The notes under the pieces were generated by a model, which worked only from the letters and a program-made list of their open reading frames with translations, was not told the DNA's origin and made no database searches. The translations under genes and the position numbers were made by a program. DNA of 64,000 bases from Manihot esculenta (Eukaryota > Streptophyta > Magnoliopsida > Malpighiales > Euphorbiaceae): assembly GCF_001659605.2 (NCBI RefSeq), contig NC_035170.2:14708265-14772264 (forward strand), read 5' to 3'. Shown in pieces: positions 1 through 9,059 of this stretch (positions are counted from its first letter, which is position 1; the number at the start of each line of letters is the position of its first letter).

Positions 1-1777
1 GAGGAGGTACCTTGAATTTCTCAGCTGGTAGCTGTTTCTGCCCTTGACTGGATTCTGCCTGGTCTGTGGGTGATTTGCCCAGTGATTTGGGCAAATGACT
101 GGGCAAATCAGTGCTGGACATCTCAGTTTGCCCAGCGATCGGGTCAGTGATTTGGGCAAATCGACTGCCCTGATCACCTTCTGGCAGGTTTTCATCAGTT
201 ACCTGTTTCTGCAATTTTTCTGCCTTGCTGTCTTGGAGTTCTTTTCCACTCCTCAATGTGATAGCACTAGCATTTTGTCTTGGATTTACTTCAGTTTGGG
301 AAGGTAGCTTTCCTTGTGATTCAATTTTGTTCAAGGATGAAGCCATTTGCCCCATTTGTTTCTCAAGATTCTGCACAGTACTTGCCAAATTTTTCACAAT
401 CTCTTCAAGAGATGCATTAGAATTCTGAGGTGCAGCTTGAGCTTGGTTTCTTTGCTGGTAGCTTGGATATTGCTGTCCCCTTGCATAACTGAAATTTGGA
501 TGGTCCCTCCAACCTGGATTATAAGTATTTGCATAGGGATCATACCTTCTTTGCCCATTAAAGCCTCCAATAGCATTGACTTGCTGGTCCTCCTCTTGAA
601 GGGAAGGACATAGGTCAGTAGGGTGGTTGTTGGCACATATTCCACACGTCTTGGGCTGCTGAATCTGCTGGACTTGTTGGGTTTGACTCACAATAAGGCT
701 ACGGACAGCATTGGTGAGTTCAGAAAGTTGGGATGATAAAATGGAATTACTCACCTCATTTACATTCCTTGTTGGCAGCTCTTGGTCTCCAAATTGTTGA
801 GAAGCTGCAGCCATGGAGGAAATTAAGTCCCTCATCTCACGAGGTGATTTTTTTTCAATTGTTCCTCCATAGGCTGCGTCAATAAATTTTCTCTCTAAGG
901 GTAGCAAACCCCCATAGAAGTACTCAATGAGAGATTGGTCAGAAATATCATGCCGAGGGCAGCTTGTGCACAGCTTTTTGAACCTCTCCCAGTACTCATA
1001 CAAGCCTTCAGAGTGCTTTTGCTTTATGCCACTTATTTCTCGACGGATGCCTATGGCTTTTGAGGTTGGAAAGAATTTTCTCAAGAATGCTCTTACCATA
1101 TCAGCCCATGATGTGATGGATCCGGGTGGCAAGTAGAATAGCCATTCTTTGGCATAGTCTTCAAGGGAAAAAGGGAAAGCTCTAAGCTTGATATCATCTT
1201 CTGGAATGCCTTGAGGTCTCATGGTTGAGCACACAATGTGGAATGCCTTCAAATGCTTGTGAGGATCTTCATTTTCTAGGCCTCTGAATTTAGGAAGGAG
1301 ATGAATCAGACCTGTCCTTAGCTCGAATGGTGCTGTCAATAGGGGATATTCAATGCATAAGGGTGCTTGATCTCCTGCTGGTTCAGCTAACTCTCCGAGG
1401 GTTCTTTCCAGTGGCTGGGGTGCTTGAATGGGCACGTTTCCAGCTTGTATTTCAGCTTCTACATGTGCAGCAGGTGGTGCTGCCATAGCTGGATTTTCTG
1501 CCATAACCTGGAATCGGGTATCAGGTTCAAATGCAGTAGTAGCTGTAGGTGGGTTTGCTGGTGCAAAGGTTTATGCAGTAGGGGCAGATGTGACAGCAAG
1601 TGCTTCAGCTGGTGCAGAAAAATCAGCAGGTGTAGCAACAGCTCTGTGAGATGGTGTTGCTGATGAAGATGCTTTTGAGGCTTGGTTCCTCAAATTTGCT
1701 TGCTTCCTTAAGTGCTTGGCAGTTTTTTCAATCTCAGGGTCGTAAAGAAGAGTGTCTTTACGGCCAGACCTGGTCAT
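1..1777 (-). pseudogene. gag: Athila-type gag, one in-frame TAA, runs off left edge
   Basis: Gag forms the virus-like particle of the retrotransposon and packages its RNA. The frame starts at the ATG at 1777-1775, 48 bp beyond the primer site in element direction, and stays open to position 1 except for a TAA at 1573-1571. Before the TAA is a 68-residue basic, then Ala/Ser-rich segment. After it comes a Pro/Ala-rich linker, then the Gag core (PLCIEYPLL, LRTGLIHLLPKFRGLENEDP, FYLPPGS, FLRKFFPT, EISGIKQ), a zinc knuckle at 608-646, and the ITLRSGKEL motif near 255-280. The knuckle reads C-x2-C-x3-H-x4-C, one residue shorter than the usual C-x2-C-x4-H-x4-C seen in the neighbouring gag. An ATG at 1504-1502 could restart translation and keep the whole core. 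Beyond the single nonsense codon I see no frameshift. The last ~50 codons in the window are built from repeats of a gatttgccca motif. Confidence 0.85.
72..165. repeat. gatttgccca / tgggcaaatc modules inside gag
   Basis: Copies at 72-82, 84-109, 127-135 and 152-165 repeat the module cluster found in this element's own LTR. The segment is translated in the gag frame as a low-complexity stretch after the ITLRSGKEL motif. A coding segment sharing a repeat with the LTR suggests an internal duplication or capture. Confidence 0.7.
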
Positions 1778-1806
1778 AAAGGGAAAATACGTTAGTTTTT
1801 ATCAAG

Positions 1807-1824
1807 TCCCCGGCAATGGCGCCA
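1807..1824 (-). other. Primer binding site, tRNA-Asp type
   Basis: Read on the plus strand the 18 bases match the 3' end of plant tRNA-Asp (recalled as ...tccccggcaacggcgcca) with one mismatch. In element orientation it is therefore the complementary primer site that starts minus-strand DNA synthesis. It lies 5 nt from the LTR end. tRNA-Asp priming is typical of Athila-type elements. Confidence 0.85.
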
Positions 1825-2720
1825 ATTTTTGATAGGCGGTTGTCGAAGCCGTCAAAAATAAACCTATTAAACGATCAACAAATAAATTTGCAGATAGTGA
1901 CAATAGGGTCGAACCACAGGGAATTGACACTAAAGACCTTCCTAATAATGACCAAGGTAAATAAATAACAAATAATTAAAAGAGGGGGGTTTGATTTGAT
2001 GAATTAATATTAAACAGCAAAAGAAAGCAATGATTTAAAGATGAGTAAATCAATAGGAGAAAAGCTTCTAGTTGAAGTATGGTTCTATTTCAGATTGTTT
2101 AGAATTGATCATTGATTCTTTAATACTCCTATTTATCTCAATAAATTAGTTTTGGATGTAGAAGACGCTTCTCACAATCCAAATTCCTCCTTAGTTCTAG
2201 TTTGATTAGGAAACGTTCGCTAATCAAACACTAGTTAACAAGTTGCCAAGGAACGTCCTTGGGGCATTATAGCATCGAACAACTGTTAACTGCATTAAGA
2301 CTTAGGGAAACCTAATTCTAATCTTGCCAACCGCGTGGTCAAGTCTAGATCATGCAATTTGATTAAATGTGTATTTGAACAACCTAAGCAATTACGGACC
2401 TAAATCATTCAAATAATATTACTTAAGCAATTTAAAAACAATGGGCCCTTATTGATTCTAAAAGCAAAATAATAATTATGGAAAGCTCAAATTGCATAAA
2501 TATTGAAAAGAAATAGAAGTTTAACAATGGAGATTTAAATCTCCCAATTCATCACACAAATCTGAAATTCACCAACTTCAACTAGAAAAGAAAGTGTTTA
2601 GCCACTCATGGTGGACTAAAATACACAAAGAAAAGAATTAAAGAAGAGAAGAGAATTTCTGGAGAGTTTCCGAAGCTGAGAGAGGCTGATCAGATCATGC
2701 CCTTGCTGGTTTGGAGGTTG

Positions 2721-2732
2721 CCCTTTTATAGC
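2721..2732 (-). promoter_or_regulatory. LTR TATA box, younger Athila element
   Basis: The minus strand reads gctataaaaggg, a good plant TATA box. It lies about 890 bp from the inner LTR end, which would give a long transcribed R-U5 part. It is assigned by motif and position only. Confidence 0.55.
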
Positions 2733-2958
2733 TGAAGAAATCTCTCCTTCTAGGGTTTTGAAATCCCTTTTTAATTTGGCTTGTGATTCCTCTTTTGATG
2801 TTGAATTTAATTGCAACTGGAATTCCTTAAGTGAGAGACTCTTTCGTGGCTCTTGGAATTGATTTGGTAGTGATTGAGTTGGATTTGGACTTCTGAAAAC
2901 TCAAAATTCGGTTTCCAGCTGTTTTCCCGCCTCTGCTGTCAAGTTCTGCTGTCAAGGT

Positions 2959-3094
2959 GATTTGCCCAGTTTCTGCGAGTGATTTGGGCAAATCACTGGG
3001 CAAATCGCTCTCTGGGATTCAGTCCAGTTTCTGTCTCTGTCGCTGCAAGTGATTTGCCCAGTTTTCTTCGAGTGATTTGGGCAAATCACTTTTG
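2959..3094. repeat. Repeated gatttgccca / tgggcaaatc modules in the LTR
   Basis: The 11-mer gatttgcccag occurs at 2959-2969 and 3051-3061. gatttgggcaaatc occurs near 2981-2994 and 3078-3091, followed at 2995-3006 by another gggcaaatc. The two sub-blocks look like a duplication of about 95 bp. They sit 230-370 bp upstream of the TATA box in element direction, where LTR enhancers usually lie. The same modules occur in the 3' part of this element's gag (72-165). Confidence 0.7.
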
Positions 3095-3237
3095 CTGTCA
3101 TTTTCTGCACTTTTTCTCCAACTCTTCAATTTCTTCCTTTTCTACAAAAATATAACAAAAACACAATTTAAGCTAGAAAAATATGTAAATAAACAGTAAA
3201 TAATATATTAAAAACATGGCTAAATTATGCTTGGTCA

Positions 3238-4498
3238 CGTAGCAAGTTGGCTCATTTGATTCTCCAAATTTTGAATGCTTGACTTTGTTTCCTGTTGAAA
3301 AACAAGAGTGCTATTAGCAAGGGATTGAACAATGTCTTCTACAGACATACCTGATTTTGCAGCTTGATAGTTGGTTCTTGGTTGGTAGTTCTGCTGTCCA
3401 TTCCCATAGCTAAGGTTTGGATGATCTCTTCACCCCGAGTTGTAAGTGCTTGAAAACGGGTCATACTTCTTTGTTGTTCATTGAACCCTCCAATAGCATT
3501 TACCTGTTGCTCTCCTTCCTGAAGGATAAGACACATATCTGTGGGATGGTTGGCTTGTTTGCAAATGCCACAAGTTCTTGCATTATTCCCTGTAGTCAAT
3601 TGTTGAATTGCAGTTGTTAGTTGTGAAATTTTAGAATCTAAAGATGCAATACTTACTTCATTGGCATTTCTTGAAATGTCCTCTTCTTGGCCATACTGTC
3701 TAGAGTTGGCAGCTAATTTGGAGATTAAAGTTTTACCTTCTTCAGGTTCCATTTCTGCAATGGCTTCTCCACTAGCAGCATCTATTATTCTTCGTTCTAA
3801 TGGCAAAAGTCCTTCGTAGAAGTGAAGATTAAGTTGTTTTGGAGTGATTCCATGTTTTGGACAACTTGCAATTAATTTCTTATACCTTTCCCAATATTCA
3901 TGTAAAATTTCATTTTTTTTCTTTGTTTAATTCCACTTATTTCCTTTCTTATTGATGATGCTTTGGTCGTTGGAAAAAATCTTTCTAAGAATAAGTCTCT
4001 AATTTGCGCCCAAGTGGTGATTGAACCTGGGGGCAAATAATAGAGCCAATCCTTAGTAGATTCAATTAAAGTGAAAGGGAAAGCTACCAACCTTATTTGT
4101 TCGTCAGTTATACCTTGTGGTCTCATACTTGAACAAACCACATAAAACTCTTTTAGGTGACGATGAGGGTCTTCATTCTCCAAGCCTTGGAATTTTGGTA
4201 ACATATGAATCATACCTGTTCGTAATTCCAAGGGTGCATTCAGTATTGGGTATGTGATGCAAAGGGGTTACTCTTCAGCGGCAGCAGCTGCGGCCATATT
4301 GTCTCTTTGATTTGTGTCAATTGGAGGCTCAGTTGGTGTTGAAGATGAGGTCTCTTCGGTGCGCAGAGGGGATCGGGCAGATGGTTGAGAGGCTCTCGAA
4401 TTGGCCTGTTTTTGCAACTTAGTTGCTTTCCTCAACCTTTTTGCAGTCTTCTCAATTTTTGGATCAAACTGAATCCTGCTATTCTCAGATATGGTCAT
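3238..4498 (-). pseudogene. gag: Degenerate Athila-type gag
   Basis: The ATG at about 4496 opens a 76-residue basic N-terminal segment sharing DPxIEKTAKxLRK with the neighbouring gag. It ends in a TAA at 4270-4268. The core continues in the same frame (PLCITYP, LELRTGMIHMLPKF, YYLPPGS, LFLERFFPTTKA, EISGIKQ). A frameshift lies in an 8-base A/T run at 3913-3920, after which EYWERYKKL, the LLPLERRIIDAASG segment and a normal zinc knuckle C-x2-C-x4-H-x4-C (CGICKQANHPTDMC) follow. A second frameshift sits near 3465-3470 and a TGA at 3432-3430 replaces what is Trp in the sister gag. The frame is then cut at 3237/3238 by the younger element, in the segment matching LEKQMGQMAS of its gag. It cannot make a full Gag. 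Confidence 0.85.
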
Positions 4499-4523
4499 AA
4501 AAACAAAAACAAATTATTAGAGG

Positions 4524-4541
4524 TCTCCAGCAACGGCGCCA
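4524..4541 (-). other. Primer binding site, tRNA-Asp type (second copy)
   Basis: The plus strand matches the tRNA-Asp 3' end with two mismatches in 18 bases. It is followed by a 5-nt gap and the LTR end at 4547, the same spacing as in the younger element. Confidence 0.82.
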
Positions 4542-4775
4542 AAATTTGACGGGTGCCGAATCCGTCAATTTAAAATTTACTTCCCTTCTCTTGATTGTTA
4601 AGAACTTGAAGATAGGGTGAGTGAGTATCGATCCCACAGAGACCTTAAATCTGCTTAATTTAAATGACCAAATTGAAATAGAGAAATAGTTTAATGAAAA
4701 AGTGAGAAGAAGAGATTTTTCTTTTTTATGAAAATAGTTGTGCCTTGGGCAAGCCAATAAAAATAAACTTAAGAG

Positions 4776-4797
4776 AAAATAAATAAATAAATAAATA
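4776..4797. repeat. Microsatellite (aaat)n
   Basis: About five tandem aaat units within the older Athila LTR. Confidence 0.7.
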
Positions 4798-5523
4798 ATG
4801 TTATTGAAAATTTAGAAACAATTAATTAATTAAAACTTTCAGCTGAAGGTAATCAAATTGAGTTATTTTGCAGTTGATCATTGATTAAAAAAAATAACTC
4901 ATTTTATTATCTATTGTTTGGTTATAGTGGTCAAACACGCGAATCCCACCAATTCTTCCTTACGAATAAATTAATCCGCTTCGCGCTTAAATTAATTCCT
5001 AGTCAACTAACAACCCCAACAAGCGTGTAGATTTAATTAGTCAACTGCTTTAAGAGAGAAGAACCCAAACTTGATTAATAAAAACACGCGTTTTATTTAA
5101 ATCAAATCCACTAATTTCTTAATATAAACTAATATATTAATTGCCACTTGTTATTAACCCAATTAAGCAATTACGGGTTTAATTAGATTAATTAGCAATA
5201 TGTTGTCTTCCCAAGAGATTCAATGGGCCCCTTAAATTCTCAAGAAAACAACAATGGAGGTGGTGTTCCTCGAATTCAGAAATTAATAGAAAATAGAAAA
5301 TAAGATGAAGAGAATTAAAGTACATAACCTCACAACTTGAACAAACCTCAATTTAATTTAACCTGAAAAATAAATGTTTAGCCACTCATGGCTATAATAA
5401 AATTATAACAACTAAGTAAAAGAAGAAGAAAAAGAAAAGAAGATGGAGAAGAAGGTGGAGAACAGCAAGAGAGGAAATGAGAGTGAGAGGTAGAATGTCA
5501 TTCTTTAGGTTGAATGCTAGAAG

Positions 5524-5535
5524 CCTTTATATCGG
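5524..5535 (-). promoter_or_regulatory. LTR TATA box, older Athila element
   Basis: The minus strand reads cgatataaaggc, a plausible TATA box, about 330 bp from the outer LTR end. It is assigned by motif and place only. Confidence 0.45.
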
Positions 5536-5866
5536 CACAAAAATATAAAACTTAAAATAAAAACTATTATCCCTATCTTATCTCTATCTTCATCTTATCT
5601 CTATCCTCATCCGATTGAGTTTGATTCAAATTGACTCCACTCGAAGCTGATACTATCTTTGCTTAGGTGGCAAAATCTATCTTATCTCCCCATCGCCTCC
5701 CAGTATAAAAATCCTTTAATTTCGCCTTTTTTTCTTCCTTTTTTCAACTTTTGCTAATAACCCTGTACAAAATTAAATTCAAATTCAAATTAAATATTTA
5801 CATAAAAATTACAGAAAAATCAAGGAATTAAATGAGGAAAAAAATTGTGAGTTTTGCAACTCATCA

Positions 5867-8800
5867 CTTTACTTAGTTTAAAATCCAGAAAATTAAAAAA
5901 GAAATGATAACGTGCAAAATAAACGACAGTGCCTTTCTTATCCCAAAATATTATACTCATATATTATAAATAAAATTGTTATTTATTAGTAATCATTTAT
6001 TCAAATGTTCATTTAAAATAAAACTTTAATTGTTTACTTTAATTAGTTTAAAGTTAGAGAACATTAAAAAAGAAACGATGGGGCGCAAAATAAACGACAG
6101 TGCCTAAACATTAAAAAGGAAATGATGGTCGCAAAATAAACAACCGTGCCTTTCTTACCCCAAAATATTATGCTCATACATTTTAAAAAAATATTATAAT
6201 TATTAGTAATTATTTTTTCAAATATTCAGTTAAAATAAAAGTTGTTTAATAAGTGTAAAGTCAAGAACATTAACAAAGAAACGATGGGGCGCAAAATAAA
6301 CAACAATGCCTTACTTAACCCAAAATATTACACTCATACATTATAAGCAAAATTGTTATTCATTAGTAATCGTTTATTCAAATATTCAATTAAAATAAAA
6401 CATTAATTGTTTACTTTAATTAGTTTAAAGTAAAGAACATAAAAAAATAAACGATAGAGCGAAAAAAAACGACAATGCCTTTCTTACCACAAAATATTGT
6501 ACTCACACACTATAAATAAAATTGTTATTTATTAGTAATCATTTATTCAAATATTCAATTAAAATAAAACTTTAATTGTTTACTTTAATAGGTTTGAAGT
6601 AGGAACGTTAAAAAAGAAACAATGGGCCCAAAATAAATGACAGTGCCCTACTTACCCTAAAATATTATACTTATATATTATAAAAAAATTGTTATATATT
6701 AGTAATCATTTATTCAAATATTCAATTAAATTAAAACTTTAATTGTTCACTTTAATTAGTTTAATGTCAAGAATATTAAAAAAGAAATAATGTGACGTAA
6801 AATAAACGACAGTGTCCTTCTTACCCCTAAATATTATACTTATACATTATAAACAAACTTGTTATATATTAGTAATCATTTATTCAAATGTTCAATTAAA
6901 ATAAAATTTTAGTTGTTCACTTTAATTAGTTGAAAATCAAGAACATTAAAAAAGAAATGATAACGTGCAAAATAAACGACAATGCCTTTCTTATCCCAAA
7001 ATATTATACTCATATATTATAAATAAAATTGTTATTTATTAGTAATCATTTATTCAAATGTTCATTTAAAAAAAAACTTTAATTGTTTACTTTAATTAGT
7101 TTAAAGTCGAGAACATTAAAAAAGAAATGATGGGGCGCAAAATAAACGATAGTGCCTAAACATTAAAAAGGAAATTATGGTCGCAAAATAAACAACCGTG
7201 CCTTTCTTACCCCAAAATATTATGCTCATACATCTTAAACAAAATATAATAATTATTAGTAATTATTTATTCAAATATTCAATTAAAATAAAAGTTGTTT
7301 AATAAGGGTAAAGTCAAAAACATTAACAAAGAAATGATGGGGCGCAAAATAAACGACAGTTCCTTACTTACCCCAAAATATTATACTCATACATTATAAG
7401 CAAAATTGTTATTCATTAGTAATCGTTTATTCAAATATTCAATTAAAATAAAACATTAATTGTTTACTTTAATTAGTTTAAAGTAAAGAACATTAAAAAA
7501 CAAAACGATAGGGCGCGAAAGAAACGCCAGTGCCTTTCTTACTCCAAAATATTATACTCATACACTATAAATAAAGTTGTTATTTATTAGTAATCATTTA
7601 TTCAAATATTCAATTAAAATAAAACTTTAATTGTTTACTTTAATAGCTTTGAAGTAGGAACGTTAAAAAAAAACAATGGGCCCAAAATAAATGATAGTGC
7701 CCTGCTTACCATAAAATATTATACTTATACATTATAAAAAAAATTGTTATATATTAGTAATCATTTATGCAAATATTCAATTAAATTAAAACTTTAATTG
7801 TTCACTTTAATTAGTTTAATGTCAAGAATATTAAAAAAGAAATAATGTGACGCAAAATAAACGACAGTGTCTTTCTTACCCCTAAATATTATACTTATAC
7901 ATTATAAACAAACTTGTTATATATTAGTAATCATTTATTTAAATGTTCAATTAAAATAAAACTTTAGTTGTTCACTTTAATTAGTTTAAAATCAAGAACA
8001 TTAAAAAAGAAATGATAACGTGCAAAATAAACGACAGTGCCTTTCTTATCCCAAAATATTATACTCATATATTATAAATAAAATTGTTATTTATTAGTAA
8101 TCATTTATTCAAATGTTCATTTAAAATAAAACTTTAATTGTTTACTTTAATTAGTTTAAAGTCAGAGAAAATTAAAAAAGAAACGATGGGGCGCAAAATA
8201 AACGACAGTGCCTAACCATTAAAAAGGAAATGATGGTCGCAAAATAAACAACCGTCCCTTTCTTACCCCAAAATATTATGCTCATACAATTTAAACAAAA
8301 TTTAATAATTATTAGTAATTATTTATTCAAATATTCAATTAAAATAAAAGTTGTTTAATAAGGGTAAAGTCAAGAACATTAACAAAGAAACGATGGAGCG
8401 CAAAATAAACGACGGAGCGCAAAATAAACGACAGTGCCTTACTTACCCCAAAATATTATACTCATACACTATGAGCAAAATTGTTATTCATTAGTAATCG
8501 TTTATTCAAATATTCAATTAAAATAAAACATTAATTGTTTACTTTAATTAGTTTAAAGTAAAGAACATTAAGAAAGAAACGATAGGGCGTGAAATAAACG
8601 ACAGTGCCTTTCTTTCCCCAAAATATTATACTCATACACTATAAATAAAATTTTTATTTATTAGTAATCATTTATTCAAATATTCAATAAAAATAAGTTT
8701 GAAGTAGGAACGTTAAAAAAGAAACAATTGGCCCAAAATAAATGACAGTGCCCTGCTTACCCTAAAATATTATACTTATACATTATAAGAAAAATTGTTA

Positions 8801-9059
8801 TATATTAGTAATCATTTATTCAAATATTCAATTAAATTAAAACTTTAATTGTTCACTTTAATTAGTATAATGTCAAGAATATTAAAAAAGAAATAATGTG
8901 ACGCAAAATAAACGACAGTGTCTTTCTTACCCCTAAATATTATACTTATACATTATAAACAAACGTGTTATATATTAGTAATCATTTATTCAAATGTTCA
9001 AATAAAATAAAACTTTACTTGTTAACTTTAATTAGTTTAAATTCAAGAACATTAAAAAA
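5867..9059 (+). repeat. First HOR copies next to the Athila insertion
   Basis: A-type starts are at 5901, 6954 and 8009, with the next at 9060, giving periods of 1,053, 1,055 and 1,051 bp. The first 34 bp are the tail of a G monomer cut by the Athila LTR. The D monomer of the third copy carries a 19-bp tandem duplication at 8392-8429 that the first two lack. Confidence 0.85.
6954..8008 (+). repeat. Reference higher-order repeat unit (1,055 bp, seven monomers)
   Basis: This copy shows the canonical order. A 6954-7123 (170 bp), B 7124-7170 (47 bp), C 7171-7330 (160), D 7331-7500 (170), E 7501-7669 (169), F 7670-7838 (169), G 7839-8008 (170). B shares the head of D but jumps from gtgcct directly to aaacattaaaaag, so it is a monomer that lost about 120 bp. 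C is the most diverged full monomer. Its tail (gttgtttaataagggtaaag) lacks the usual tttactttaattag. The next A starts at 8009. Confidence 0.9.

Larger units (their letters stand above)
1..3237 (-). mobile_element. Athila-type Ty3/gypsy retrotransposon, 5' part (younger, nested copy)
   Basis: In element order (right to left) this shows a 5' LTR at 1830-3237, a 5-nt gap, a tRNA-Asp primer site, and gag running off the left edge. The LTR has TG...CA ends. Its outer end at 3237 falls inside the gag frame of a second, more decayed Athila copy, so this element inserted into that one. The expected 5-bp target duplication on this side would be cgtag at 3238-3242; its partner lies outside the window. 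Its gag is far less damaged than the host copy's, which fits a younger insertion. Lineage assignment rests on the primer type and on Gag core motifs such as LRTGLIHLLPKF and ITLRSGKEL, known for Athila-type Gag. Pol and the 3' LTR are not visible. Confidence 0.85.
1830..3237 (-). repeat. 5' LTR of the younger Athila-type element (1,408 bp)
   Basis: On the plus strand it begins TGATAGG at 1830 and ends TTGGTCA at 3237, giving TG...CA with short TGA/TCA inverted ends. The right end coincides exactly with the break in the older element's gag. The LTR carries a TATA box (2721-2732) and, upstream of it in element direction, a cluster of gatttgcccag / gggcaaatc modules (2959-3094). The rest is AT-rich with no coding potential; short open frames in it are incidental. 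The partner 3' LTR would lie left of the window. Confidence 0.85.
3238..5866 (-). mobile_element. Older Athila-type retrotransposon, 5' part, interrupted by the younger copy
   Basis: In element order: 5' LTR 4547-5866, a 5-nt gap, a tRNA-Asp primer site at 4524-4541, and a broken gag down to 3238 where the younger Athila copy interrupts it. The outer LTR end directly abuts satellite at 5867, so this element inserted into the array. The expected 5-bp target duplication on this side would be cttta at 5867-5871. The remainder of gag, pol and the 3' LTR should lie left of the window, beyond the younger element. At least four disabling changes in gag mark it as old. Confidence 0.82.
4547..5866 (-). 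repeat. 5' LTR of the older Athila-type element (1,320 bp)
   Basis: On the plus strand it starts TGACGGG at 4547 and ends CTCATCA at 5866, giving TG...CA with a TGA/TCA inverted end. To its right the sequence changes at once to satellite (a G-type monomer tail, then an A-type monomer at 5901). The inner ends of the two Athila LTRs share a short hyphenated inverted repeat of the form ttgacgg...ccgtcaa, but the LTR bodies look clearly diverged, so these are different families or subfamilies. A run of about five aaat units lies at 4776-4797. Confidence 0.82.

Noticed and set aside
394..645. 83-residue minus-strand frame beginning MEYVPTTT
   Set aside because: It is an out-of-frame reading of the Athila gag. 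The true frame over the same bases contains the zinc knuckle and the GGFNGQRRYDP segment.
1807..1824. tRNA-Asp gene fragment
   Set aside because: Only the 3' 18 bases match, adjacent to an LTR end at standard spacing. This is a primer binding site; the same holds for 4524-4541.
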